From Arcticibacterium sp964021845 (GTDB taxonomy: Bacteria > Bacteroidota > Bacteroidia > Cytophagales > Spirosomataceae), in contig NZ_CAXHZC010000011.1 in the NCBI RefSeq assembly GCF_964021845.1, positions 1 through 64,000 of the forward strand: a DNA stretch of 64,000 nt, given 5' to 3'. The notes beneath the pieces are model-generated. The model saw only the letters and a list, made by a program, of their open reading frames with translations, ran no database searches and was not told the DNA's origin. Below, in pieces: positions 1 to 8,444 of the stretch. The first letter of the stretch is position 1; every line of letters starts with the position of its first letter. Both the position numbers and the translations under genes were made by a program.

Positions 1-69
1 CAATTGTACAAGTTTATTTGGTTAATGGTTTTTGGTTCGTTTTTGCCCAAACAAAAATGATTGCCCGTC

Positions 70-85
70 CCTGTCTGCCGACAGG
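70..85. repeat. GC-rich hairpin in AT-rich DNA
   Basis: Six-base arms (CCTGTC and GACAGG) around a TGCC loop, followed to about position 96 by further CAGG units. It lies upstream of the ABC-F gene, outside the reading frame I accept, and is much richer in GC than its surroundings. Short palindromes of this kind often recur between genes in Bacteroidota, but this window holds only this copy that I noticed. Confidence 0.5.
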
Positions 86-215
86 CAGGTGGCAGGACAG
101 CAGAGAATTAGAAGTCTTCGTAAGAACACTATGATGTTAAGAACAAGTTTTCTAATCAAAAACAACAATCCCCGATATTTATCATCAGACCCTATCATAA
201 TGAAAAAGGTCTCTC

Positions 216-223
216 TACCTTTG
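216..223 (+). promoter_or_regulatory. Candidate -7 promoter element (TACCTTTG) of the ABC-F gene
   Basis: TACCTTTG followed by CGGC fits the Bacteroidota -7 consensus TAnnTTTG. It lies 21 bases before the ATG at 245, giving a leader of roughly 15-18 bases. I see no good -33 TTTG at the usual distance. Its place inside the longer open frame supports the later start codon. Confidence 0.5.
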
Positions 224-244
224 CGGCTTCAAAAGCAGGAATAT

Positions 245-1888
245 ATGATTTCGATAGATAATGTAGCGGTAGAGTTTAGTGGAAGAACACTTTTTAGTGA
301 TGTCACTTTCAATGTCAATGAAACTGACCGAATAGCCCTTATGGGTAAAAATGGAGCGGGTAAGTCAACGCTTCTTAAGATTATTGCGGGAGTAGATAAA
401 CCAACTCGCGGTAAGATTTCTACTCCAAATGACGCCGTGATTGCTTATTTACCGCAGCATTTATTAACAGACGATACCAGTACCGTTTTTGAGGAAACGT
501 CTAAAGCTTTTTCGGAAATACTAAAGCTTAAAACAGAAATGGACGAGCTGAATGGACAGCTAGAAACCAGAACAGATTATGAGTCGGACGAATACATGGC
601 CATTATTGAAAAGGTTTCTGATATAAGTGAGAAGTATTATTCTATAGAAGAGGTAAACTATGACGCCGAAATAGAGAAAACGCTTCAAGGTTTAGGTTTC
701 ATGCGGTCAGACTTTACTAGGCCAACCAGCGAATTTAGTGGAGGTTGGAGAATGAGAATTGAATTGGCTAAAATACTTCTTCAAAAGCCAGATTTGATAC
801 TTTTAGATGAACCTACCAACCACATGGATATTGAGTCTATTCAGTGGTTAGAAGATTTCCTGATAAATAGTGCTAAAGGAGTTATTGTGATTTCTCACGA
901 TAGGGCTTTTGTTGATAATATTACTAATAGAACTATTGAGGTGACCCAGGGCAAAATTTACGATTATAAAGTAAACTACAGCCACTATTTGCAGCTAAGG
1001 AAGGAAAGATTAGAGCAGCAGCAAAAACAGTTTAATGACCAGCAAAAGGAGATTGCCGATATTCAAGGTTTTATAGACCGTTTTAAGGGAACATATTCCA
1101 AAACACTTCAGGTGCAGTCTAGGGTGAAGATGTTAGAGAAAATGGAGATTGTGGAGGTTGACGAAATTGACACTTCTGGTATTAGTATTAAATTTCCTGC
1201 GGCACCCCGTTCTGGAAATTACCCTGTCATAGCTGACCAAGTCAGTAAGTCTTATGGCGATAATCTGATTTTCAAAGATGCCAATATAACCATAGAAAGA
1301 GGTCAAAAACTGGCTTTTGTGGGTAAAAATGGGGAAGGAAAATCAACCATGGTCAAAGCCATCATGGGAGAGATAGAATATGACGGAGAACTAAAAGTAG
1401 GGCATAACTGCCAAATAGGCTATTTCGCTCAAAATCAAGCTTCCATGTTAGATGGTGAGCTTTCTGTTTTTGATACCGTTGATAATGTAGCGGTAGGGGA
1501 GATTCGCTCTAAAATTAAAGACCTTTTAGGTGCGTTTTTGTTTAGTGGTGATGATTTGAACAAGAAGGTGAAGGCTCTGTCTGGTGGTGAGAGAACAAGG
1601 CTTGCCATGATAAAATTGCTTTTAGAACCAGTCAATCTTTTGATTTTGGATGAGCCTACTAATCACCTAGATTTAAGAACAAAAGATATTCTTAAAGACG
1701 CTCTTTTAGCGTTTGAAGGAACGGTAATTCTAATTTCTCACGATAGAGATTTCTTAGATGGTTTAGCCACAAAGGTGTTTGAGTTTGGGAATAAACGCAT
1801 CAAAGAACACTTTGAAGACATCAATGGCTTCTTAAGAAATAAGAAAATGGAAAACTTGAGTGATATAGAGCGTAAGAACCAAGCTTAA
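245..1888 (+). CDS. ABC-F family ATPase (ribosome-associated, Uup/YbiT type)
   Basis: Soluble protein of 547 residues with two ABC ATPase domains in tandem and no membrane segment, the ABC-F layout. Walker A of domain 1 is GKNGAGKS near residue 34 and of domain 2 GKNGEGKS; signature motifs FSGGW and LSGGE precede LLLDEPTNHMD and LILDEPTNHLD. Between the domains lies a charged, glutamine-rich helical linker. ABC-F proteins act on the ribosomal E site during stalled translation; some give antibiotic resistance, but nothing here points to that. The frame is open from 32, but the 71 extra residues look non-coding and contain a promoter-like element, so I start at the ATG at 245. It converges on the AtoE-type gene. 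Confidence 0.9.
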   Translation: MISIDNVAVEFSGRTLFSDVTFNVNETDRIALMGKNGAGKSTLLKIIAGVDKPTRGKISTPNDAVIAYLPQHLLTDDTSTVFEETSKAFSEILKLKTEMDELNGQLETRTDYESDEYMAIIEKVSDISEKYYSIEEVNYDAEIEKTLQGLGFMRSDFTRPTSEFSGGWRMRIELAKILLQKPDLILLDEPTNHMDIESIQWLEDFLINSAKGVIVISHDRAFVDNITNRTIEVTQGKIYDYKVNYSHYLQLRKERLEQQQKQFNDQQKEIADIQGFIDRFKGTYSKTLQVQSRVKMLEKMEIVEVDEIDTSGISIKFPAAPRSGNYPVIADQVSKSYGDNLIFKDANITIERGQKLAFVGKNGEGKSTMVKAIMGEIEYDGELKVGHNCQIGYFAQNQASMLDGELSVFDTVDNVAVGEIRSKIKDLLGAFLFSGDDLNKKVKALSGGERTRLAMIKLLLEPVNLLILDEPTNHLDLRTKDILKDALLAFEGTVILISHDRDFLDGLATKVFEFGNKRIKEHFEDINGFLRNKKMENLSDIERKNQA

Positions 1889-1941
1889 TATCGTAAACTA
1901 AACTGTTTAACCTTTGGCATATCCTTGACCTTTACCTCTAA

Positions 1942-3339
1942 TTAAATAGGAAGGTAAAGAACCATTAGAATTTGCAGAACAAAGTATATTAGAAAAGGGA
2001 TGGCCAAATATCCCATGACATCTCTGGCCTGAATCTTTAATCCCGCACCCATAATAGGCACCACTATCAATAAGAAAAATGGTTGAAGCAGATTAGTTAA
2101 AGCTTCGCCATAGGCCAAAGATAGAGAAGCCCTTGCAGTCATTTCTGTCAATTGAGCCTCAGATAAGCCTGCCCCGATTTGATTCACAGCCTCTATGATG
2201 GATGGCCCTATAACCGCAAATTCACCGCCACCAGAAGGAATAGCAAAGTTCACAATACCGCCCAAGACATAAGCGTAAAAAGGGTAGTTATCTGATGTTG
2301 CAATATTTGCAATGGCCTGTCCTAAAGCATCTCCTAGTCCAGAATAGGTCATGATTCCCATTATGCCGGCATAAAAAGGGTATTGATATAAAATACTTGA
2401 GATATTGGTGGAAGACCTTTTCATGGAGATGCTATATCTCATGGGGGTTTTATGCAATAGCATTCCTAGCATTATGAAGAAGAATATCATAATGTTCAGA
2501 TTAAGGTCTAATCCCTTAGTATAAAAATGATAAACAACATAGGAGAGCCCCATGAAAACAATGATATATTGAATGATAAAAGTATTATTCATGAAGTCTG
2601 AAAATGACTTTTCTGGTAGCTTTAGGTCTTCGGCTTCTTGCGAAATGCTTTTATTGAGTGCTTGTTCTTCTTTTCCTAATTCATCAATTATGTCTATGCC
2701 TTTTTCTTTTTTTGGTGCAAGCCAAAGCATTAGAAATGGTCCTAAAAGAACAAACAGTGCTATCATGCACATGTTAATAGTAGAGCCTAGTGTTAATGAT
2801 GTTGGTAGTATCTTATCCAGTATTCCAGCTTCTATTAGAAAGTTTTTTTCTGTATTTAAAAGGAGGGGGACTGAGCTAGACAAACCTGATACCCAAGAAA
2901 TAGAAGAAAAGTAAACACATGCAATTAAGTAAGCATAATTTACTCCTCTTACCCTTAAAGCTAATTCTCTGCCCAGTAAAGCAGCAATAATTACCCAGCC
3001 CCAACTTACTAGACCAGCCAGCATACCAAATACAACTGTGATAAAGTAAACTTGCTTAGGTGTTGAAATGTAATTGGCCACTTTATCTATAGCTCTAGAT
3101 GAAAAAGGCGATAGAGCAATACTGTAACCTGTTATGATTAATAAGACCATTTGCATACCAAAGGCAAGCATAGACCAGAAACCATCATACCAAGATTGAA
3201 TGATTTTAAGAGGGGTGGCTTCCACCCAGAAAAAGGCAGTAATTGATGTTATTAGGGTTAAGACCAGTGCAAAAACGAATGCATCTGGCATGTTCTTACG
3301 AAATATATCCGTGAACTTTTCTCCGAGTCTTGAAATCAT
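1942..3339 (-). CDS. atoE: Short-chain fatty acid transporter, AtoE family
   Basis: Protein of 465 residues, hydrophobic throughout with about a dozen membrane spans, which matches the SCFA_trans (AtoE) family of inner-membrane carriers for butyrate or acetoacetate. The start MISRLGEKFTDIFRKNMPD and the glycine-rich stretch IPSGGGEFAVIGPSI near residue 370 are typical of the family. No acetoacetate-degrading genes are nearby, so the substrate is inferred from the family alone. It is the last gene of a leftward run and lies 88 bases after rlmF, so it may also have its own promoter. Confidence 0.85.
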   Translation of the reverse strand: MISRLGEKFTDIFRKNMPDAFVFALVLTLITSITAFFWVEATPLKIIQSWYDGFWSMLAFGMQMVLLIITGYSIALSPFSSRAIDKVANYISTPKQVYFITVVFGMLAGLVSWGWVIIAALLGRELALRVRGVNYAYLIACVYFSSISWVSGLSSSVPLLLNTEKNFLIEAGILDKILPTSLTLGSTINMCMIALFVLLGPFLMLWLAPKKEKGIDIIDELGKEEQALNKSISQEAEDLKLPEKSFSDFMNNTFIIQYIIVFMGLSYVVYHFYTKGLDLNLNIMIFFFIMLGMLLHKTPMRYSISMKRSSTNISSILYQYPFYAGIMGIMTYSGLGDALGQAIANIATSDNYPFYAYVLGGIVNFAIPSGGGEFAVIGPSIIEAVNQIGAGLSEAQLTEMTARASLSLAYGEALTNLLQPFFLLIVVPIMGAGLKIQARDVMGYLAIPFLIYFVLQILMVLYLPI

Positions 3340-3427
3340 ATTTCAATAGGTAATTTTCTGTTTTTAAGGCTATTACCTGCTAAAGTACAATTTTTTGATT
3401 CTTAAAATGGAAAAAGAACCAACGTTG

Positions 3428-4312
3428 TCAATATCGCCAAGCCAATACTCGGCTGATTTTATTACCAGTCGCCATTTCTATGACTTTAACCTCTTTAGCT
3501 TCTAACTTAGTTAGGAGCTTTTTTAATGGCCTGATATTATCTTTTTTAGAAACCAAAGAAGTAAACCAACCTACTTGCCTAGTGAAATGCCTACTTTCGT
3601 AAATCATGTTAGTCAAAAAAGCTTTTTCACCACCTTCACACCAGAGTTCGTTGCTTTGTCCGCCAAAGTTGAGTAGAGGCTTTTTGTTACCAAGGTTTTT
3701 CGTCTTTCGTAAACTTCCTAGTCTTGCTTCTTTTTCTGAAGCATGAAAAGGTGGATTGCATATACTTACATCAAAGTACTCATCAACGCCAAGTACCTCT
3801 CTAAATATAAATCTAGGATTTATCTGACGTCTAAGTTCTATTCTACCTCTTAGTGCATCGTTATTATTGACAATTTTAAAAGCCACTTCCAGAGCTTCTT
3901 CGTCAATATCTGTTGCCACAAAACGCCAGTTATATTCCGCTACGCCGATAATGGGGTAGATGCAATTTGCCCCTGTTCCTACATCAAGACATTTGATTTG
4001 CTTATCATCATCAGCTCCAATTAAATCTGCTATATAATGTATATAATCGGCTCTTCCGGGTACTGGAGGGCATAAATAGCCATTTGGAATATCCCAGTAA
4101 TCAACATAATAATGGCTTTGCAGCAAAGCCTTATTGAGTAGTTTTACAGCTTCAGGGTTTGAGAAGTCTATGGTTTCTGAATCGTATTTATTGACAAAAA
4201 CATGCTCCTTTAATTCTGGGAGAACTTCTGTTAAAACGGTGAAATTATATCCTTCGTTATGCTTGTTTCTGGGGTGTAACTCAGATTTTACAGCTAGTTT
4301 GGAATTTGGCAT
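3428..4312 (-). CDS. rlmF: 23S rRNA (adenine-1618-N6)-methyltransferase RlmF
   Basis: Protein of 294 residues. A SAM-binding Rossmann motif (LDVGTGANCIYP, residues 109-120) and the N6-adenine methyltransferase motif NPPFH (186-190) are both present, and the N-terminal block HYYVDYWDIPNGYLCPPVPG is characteristic of RlmF. The family methylates A1618 (E. coli numbering) of 23S rRNA. The gene starts 9 bases after the GNAT gene, so the two are probably cotranscribed. Confidence 0.93.
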   Translation of the reverse strand: MPNSKLAVKSELHPRNKHNEGYNFTVLTEVLPELKEHVFVNKYDSETIDFSNPEAVKLLNKALLQSHYYVDYWDIPNGYLCPPVPGRADYIHYIADLIGADDDKQIKCLDVGTGANCIYPIIGVAEYNWRFVATDIDEEALEVAFKIVNNNDALRGRIELRRQINPRFIFREVLGVDEYFDVSICNPPFHASEKEARLGSLRKTKNLGNKKPLLNFGGQSNELWCEGGEKAFLTNMIYESRHFTRQVGWFTSLVSKKDNIRPLKKLLTKLEAKEVKVIEMATGNKISRVLAWRY

Positions 4313-4321
4313 GTTTCTAAT

Positions 4322-4774
4322 CTACGTCAATTTTAGCTTAAAGCCTTCATGTGATTGGGCAAAACCCAGTTTTTTATAAAATGAGTGGGCTTTGTCTCTG
4401 TTTTTATTAGAGGTTAGTTCAATTAAACAAGCACCTCTTTCCTTTGATTTAGCCACTGCCCATTGAATAAGTTGCTCTCCTATTCCATGACCTCTTCTTA
4501 CTTCTTTAACTATAACGGCTTCTAGCAATGCCACTTTTCTAGCATGTCTAAAGAGGTATTGTATAATGCTGAGATGTAAGCTTCCTACCACTTCTCCATT
4601 ATCTTCTATCACCATCAAATATTGATTAGCATCTTCAGAAATAGTGTTAAATGCTTCCAGATAGTTGGGCGATAATTCAGGCTCGTTCTTTTCTAATCTA
4701 ATGGAGTTTTTATCCGTAGCCCACATGGCTATGATAGGCTTAATATCTTCCTTTTTTGCTCTTCTAATTTCCAC
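4322..4774 (-). CDS. GNAT family N-acetyltransferase
   Basis: Protein of 150 residues with the GNAT fold: the acetyl-CoA pyrophosphate-binding motif is RRGHGIG (residues 93-99), followed by the helix of motif A and a C-terminal FYKKLGF (motif B). The acceptor substrate cannot be read from the sequence. The start is a GTG that lies inside the end of folK (11-base overlap), which argues for translational coupling. Confidence 0.85.
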   Translation of the reverse strand: MEIRRAKKEDIKPIIAMWATDKNSIRLEKNEPELSPNYLEAFNTISEDANQYLMVIEDNGEVVGSLHLSIIQYLFRHARKVALLEAVIVKEVRRGHGIGEQLIQWAVAKSKERGACLIELTSNKNRDKAHSFYKKLGFAQSHEGFKLKLT

Positions 4775-5228
4775 TAGTCAAAGTATTTAGAAGTTCTAAA
4801 TTGGTTTTACAATGAATTGGATGCACAAAATCAGGAGCAATATTGGCCAAAGGCTCTAAAACAAAAACTCTCTCCGAAATATAGGGGTGGGGTACTACCA
4901 AATTCGGTGTATTGAAATACCAGTTATTAAAATACAGGATGTCAATATCAATCACTCTACTAGCCCACTTTTCTGTTCTGGTACGTCCTAGTTTTGCTTC
5001 TAAAGCTAAAACCTTCTCAATTAACTCAAGAGGAAGAAGTTCTGTTTCAATTTGGACAACAGTATTAAGGTAATCGGGCGAATCTGTTTTGCCCCATGCT
5101 TTTGTAGAAATGGTAGGGGCTACTTTTATAACTTTGCCTAAACTTCTTCCTATATTATCTATAGCGTTTGAAATAGAAGTTTCTCTATCCCCTAAATTAG
5201 AACCGATGCCTAAAAACACCTGATACAT
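4764..5228 (-). CDS. folK: 2-amino-4-hydroxy-6-hydroxymethyldihydropteridine diphosphokinase (HPPK)
   Basis: Protein of 154 residues that transfers pyrophosphate from ATP to hydroxymethyl-dihydropterin in folate synthesis. GIGSNLGDR near the N-terminus and the family signature RVIDIDILYF (around residues 91-100) with its two metal-binding aspartates are intact, as is VPHPYISERVFVLEPL. I choose the ATG at 5228 over the TTG just upstream; the ATG shares one base with the TGA of the PcrB-like gene, a tight coupling. No folP or folB is in the window. Confidence 0.93.
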   Translation of the reverse strand: MYQVFLGIGSNLGDRETSISNAIDNIGRSLGKVIKVAPTISTKAWGKTDSPDYLNTVVQIETELLPLELIEKVLALEAKLGRTRTEKWASRVIDIDILYFNNWYFNTPNLVVPHPYISERVFVLEPLANIAPDFVHPIHCKTNLELLNTLTSGN

Positions 5229-5977
5229 CAAATAGTCTTTTGGGTCGAAAGTTCCTTTTTCAAAGCCCCTAATTCCATGATGAAATTTGGGTCTTTTTCG
5301 GTGGCATTTCCTACCACTATTATATCTGCACCGGCTTGATAAGCACTTTTAGCTTTTTCTATAGTATTGATGCCACCACCTACTATAAGTGGGGTTTCTA
5401 TATTGGCCTTCACGGCCTCTATCATTTCTAAGCTTACAGGGGTCTGAGCTCCACTGCCAGCATCTAAATAGGTTAATTTAAGACCTAACATTTCGCCAGC
5501 CATAGCCGTAGCCACTGCTATATCCGCCTTGTCATTAGGAATAGGCGTAGTGTTGCTTATGTAAGAAGCAGTAGTTTGCTTTCCACCATCTACCAATAAA
5601 TAGGCCGTTGGCAAAATTTCTAAATTAGACCTTTTAAGAGCTGGAGCCGACAATACATGCTGACCTATCAAGAAATCAGGGTTTCTACCAGACAAAAGAG
5701 AAAGCAATAAAATACCGTCAGATTTACTATTTACATGTAGGCTGTTTCCAGGGAAAAGTACGTTTGGGATGTTTTTTACATCGTTTAATTTAGAAAGTAC
5801 CATATCCATGTTGTCAGAGCTAATAAGACTTCCTCCCACCAGAAAGAGGTCCACTTTAGCTCGAATGGCATTTATAATAAGGTCGTTTAGAGAAGCTTCA
5901 TTAACCTTATCTGGGTCAATAAGAATAGCCAAACCTTTGTGCTTTAAACCCTTTATGTTATTAAGAATCTTGCTCAC
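5228..5977 (-). CDS. Geranylgeranylglyceryl / heptaprenylglyceryl phosphate synthase, PcrB family
   Basis: Protein of 249 residues, a TIM-barrel prenyltransferase that joins a prenyl diphosphate to glycerol-1-phosphate with an ether bond. Family marks: AILIDPDK near the N-terminus (metal and phosphate binding), FLVGGS, YLDAGSGA, and the C-terminal phosphate-binding IVGGGI and VVGNATE. Bacteroidota carry group II members related to the archaeal enzyme; the chain length used here is unknown. Translation seems to start at a GTG inside the end of the preceding small gene (17-base overlap). The gene lies in a folate/rRNA-modification run, which does not explain its role. Confidence 0.87.
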   Translation of the reverse strand: MSKILNNIKGLKHKGLAILIDPDKVNEASLNDLIINAIRAKVDLFLVGGSLISSDNMDMVLSKLNDVKNIPNVLFPGNSLHVNSKSDGILLLSLLSGRNPDFLIGQHVLSAPALKRSNLEILPTAYLLVDGGKQTTASYISNTTPIPNDKADIAVATAMAGEMLGLKLTYLDAGSGAQTPVSLEMIEAVKANIETPLIVGGGINTIEKAKSAYQAGADIIVVGNATEKDPNFIMELGALKKELSTQKTI

Positions 5978-6287
5978 TCTCTTCTTCGTTTAAACCTTCT
6001 AAATAATCTGTTAGTTTACTTTTAGCCACTGCCAATAATATGCTAGAAGCAGCACCTTTTAAGGCTGATGAGAATATAGAAGGGCTTTCTGCTTCAGTTG
6101 ATATTTCTTGGGTTTCGTCCTCATCTTCAGTGAAAAGTTTCATTAGCGAATAACCAGCCACTATAATTCCGCCTATAACTAGAGCATCTTTACCAAGATT
6201 TTTAAATCCACCGGCTTTTGATTTCAAGTCTTCCGTGAAATCGTTTATCTGCTTATTGAGAGCTATTTTCTTTTCGTTTCTATTCAC
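5961..6287 (-). CDS. Small single-span membrane protein, function unknown
   Basis: Protein of 108 residues that I do not recognise. It has a basic, polar N-terminus, one clear membrane segment (ALVIGGIIVAGYSLMKLF, about residues 34-51), an acidic stretch (EDEDETQE), a second mildly hydrophobic helix (SALKGAASSILLAVAKSKL) and an acidic tail. The GTG start follows a TATTTTTG promoter-like element. It overlaps the PcrB-like gene by 17 bases, so it heads the leftward operon. The layout recalls small envelope-stress or phage-holin-like superfamily proteins, but that is only an impression. Confidence 0.7.
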   Translation of the reverse strand: MNRNEKKIALNKQINDFTEDLKSKAGGFKNLGKDALVIGGIIVAGYSLMKLFTEDEDETQEISTEAESPSIFSSALKGAASSILLAVAKSKLTDYLEGLNEEESEQDS

Positions 6288-6312
6288 AGTCTTAGCTATT
6301 TCGTAATAAAAA

Positions 6313-6320
6313 CAAAAATA
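6313..6320 (-). promoter_or_regulatory. Candidate -7 element (TATTTTTG) of the pcrB-folK-rlmF operon
   Basis: On the minus strand TATTTTTG fits TAnnTTTG and lies 25 bases before the GTG of the 108-residue gene. No clear -33 TTTG is at the expected distance, so support rests on the -7 element and its position in the gap after recQ. Confidence 0.4.
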
Positions 6321-6429
6321 CTAAAAAGGGAGTATAAGAGATTTACCTTTGGCAATTATATAGATTCTGATTCTCTTTTTAGGCTGAGAAGTGGTTTTGC
6401 AAACTCAAAAATTAATAAAGCAAAGAAAA

Positions 6430-8313
6430 CTACCTGACTTTCAACACACCATTTTGTAGTATCCAATAGTTTCGGTCTACAAAGTGGTGCACTATTTCTT
6501 CAATATTGACATTTGAGTCAAAAGTTAATTCTGTAAGCTGTTTAGGAAGTTGTTTTGCTAGTTCGGCTCCTAACTTTTCAATGTTTTGAATTCGTAGGAT
6601 ATCCTTTTGTTTGCTTTGACAGATATCACATTCGTCGCAGTCTATGGCATTTTCTTCCCCAAAGTAATCTTGCAGCTGTGTCATTCTACACCTTCTATAG
6701 CCTGATACGTAACTAATCATTCTTTCAATAGCTGCTTTTTCACTTTTCTTTTTACGGGCTATTTCAGAATGGTTTAGAGGTAATTTTTCTGCATCGTACC
6801 TTTTACCAAGAAAGCTTATTGTCGGCTTGCCAGATTGCTGGAAATAGCTACCAATGTTTAGCTTTTCTAGCCTTCTAAGCATTCGTTCTACTATTATTTT
6901 CCCGGCTCCATAGGCTTTAGATATTTCACTTTCAGAAATGATTGATGGATTTAGAAAGAGCTCGCCACCGTAAATGCGGAGCAATGTTTGGGTGAATTTT
7001 TCTAAATCTCTATTTTTCTCTTGAAGCTCTCCCAGCTCAAAACTACTTACCAAAAACTGGAATTTAGACGGAGCTTGGTAAGAATCATTCATTTCAATAA
7101 TGCCTTGATTTTCAAGCATTTTTAAGCCGTAGTAGGTCGGGATAGCCTTTAGCCCAAAGGTGCTTTGAAAGTGAAAAGCGTCAAACTCATAATATTGCTC
7201 TGGTACCGAACCATATGCCAGCTTATAAAAATTACAAAGCGATTGGTAGAGTTTTATTATGGCCTCCATCGGAGGAAAAGCCTGTTCTAAATTAAATTTT
7301 AACTTTTCAATGTCTTGACCATTATATAATAGAAATACAGAAGATGCTGCCCCATCTCTTCCTGCCCTGCCAATCTCTTGATAGTAAGACTCCATATTTT
7401 CAGGAATGTGAAGGTGAAAGACTGAGCGAACGTCAGATTTGTCAATCCCCATTCCAAAGGCATTAGTACTCACTATAACTTGTGTTTTATTCTGAATCCA
7501 GTCCTCCTGTTTTTTGAAACGAAGTTCATTTGACAGGCCAGCGTGGTAAAAATCAGAAGATATGCCACAATTTTTAAGGAAGAAAGCGACTTCTTGGGTG
7601 TCTTTTCGGGTTTTGCCGTAAACTATGCTAGAGCCTTTAGTCTTAGCAAGTAAACCAGCCAGTTCTAAATTTTTGCTGTTTGATTCATGAGCGTAAATGG
7701 CAAGGTTGCTTCGTTTGAAGCTCATTTTAAAAACCTCAGGCTTTTTAATTTGAAGTTGTTTTAAAATATCCTCTTGAGTCTCTTTGGTGGCAGTGGCGGT
7801 TAATGCAATGAGTCTTGCTTTTGGGCAATATTGCTTAAACTCCTGGATTTTTAAATAGGAGGGTCTAAAATCATGTCCCCATTTAGAAATGCAATGGGCT
7901 TCATCTATTACCAAAAGGCTTACGTTCATCCTCTTGGTTCTTTCTATCATCATCTCTGTTAATAACCTTTCGGGAGAGACGTAAAGGAACTTGTAATCGC
8001 CTAGAACAAAATTATCCAAGGTTCTGTCAATGTCACTTTTATGCATGCCAGAATAAATGGCAGCAGCTCGAATGCCTCTATTTTTAAGCTGACTTACTTG
8101 GTCTTTCATCAGGGCAATGAGAGGTGTAATTACTATACTCACACCGTCTAAAATCAAACCTGGAACTTGAAAACATAAAGACTTACCACCACCAGTTGGC
8201 ATTAGTGCTAAGGTGTCTTTTTTCTCTAAAACAGAAGAAATTATTTCAAACTGAAGTGGTCTAAAGGAATCATATTGCCAATATTTTTTAAGAATATCTT
8301 TCGGAGAAGTCAT
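6430..8313 (-). CDS. recQ: ATP-dependent DNA helicase, RecQ family
   Basis: Protein of 627 residues. The superfamily 2 helicase core is complete: Walker A PTGGGKS (residues 39-45), DEAH (137-140) followed by CISKWGHDFRPSY, motif III LTATAT (171-176), and motif VI QEIGRAGRDG (312-321). A winged-helix-like stretch follows, and a four-cysteine zinc motif lies at C542, C559, C562 and C565. In E. coli RecQ the zinc cysteines lie at about 380-403, so here some 150 residues are inserted between core and zinc motif. The C-terminal HRDC domain is not recognisable. RecQ enzymes unwind DNA 3' to 5' in recombination repair. Confidence 0.9.
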   Translation of the reverse strand: MTSPKDILKKYWQYDSFRPLQFEIISSVLEKKDTLALMPTGGGKSLCFQVPGLILDGVSIVITPLIALMKDQVSQLKNRGIRAAAIYSGMHKSDIDRTLDNFVLGDYKFLYVSPERLLTEMMIERTKRMNVSLLVIDEAHCISKWGHDFRPSYLKIQEFKQYCPKARLIALTATATKETQEDILKQLQIKKPEVFKMSFKRSNLAIYAHESNSKNLELAGLLAKTKGSSIVYGKTRKDTQEVAFFLKNCGISSDFYHAGLSNELRFKKQEDWIQNKTQVIVSTNAFGMGIDKSDVRSVFHLHIPENMESYYQEIGRAGRDGAASSVFLLYNGQDIEKLKFNLEQAFPPMEAIIKLYQSLCNFYKLAYGSVPEQYYEFDAFHFQSTFGLKAIPTYYGLKMLENQGIIEMNDSYQAPSKFQFLVSSFELGELQEKNRDLEKFTQTLLRIYGGELFLNPSIISESEISKAYGAGKIIVERMLRRLEKLNIGSYFQQSGKPTISFLGKRYDAEKLPLNHSEIARKKKSEKAAIERMISYVSGYRRCRMTQLQDYFGEENAIDCDECDICQSKQKDILRIQNIEKLGAELAKQLPKQLTELTFDSNVNIEEIVHHFVDRNYWILQNGVLKVR

Positions 8314-8444
8314 ACCTTTTGCCTGCCGATTACGTATTAGAATTAAGAAGTGGCATAAAAGTCATGAAATAAATGCTATTGTAGCCAATCAAACGGTGAA
8401 ATATCATTTATATTTACCAATATAACCTATCCTGTACTACAAAT

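Noticed and set aside
32..244. N-terminal extension of the ABC-F gene
   Set aside because: The frame is open, but the residues have no ABC-F likeness, a promoter-like TACCTTTG and a GC-rich hairpin lie inside, and the ATG at 245 begins the domain directly.
5769..5993. Small ORF on the + strand opposite the PcrB-like gene
   Set aside because: Antisense shadow of a well-supported gene, with no start signal or family likeness.
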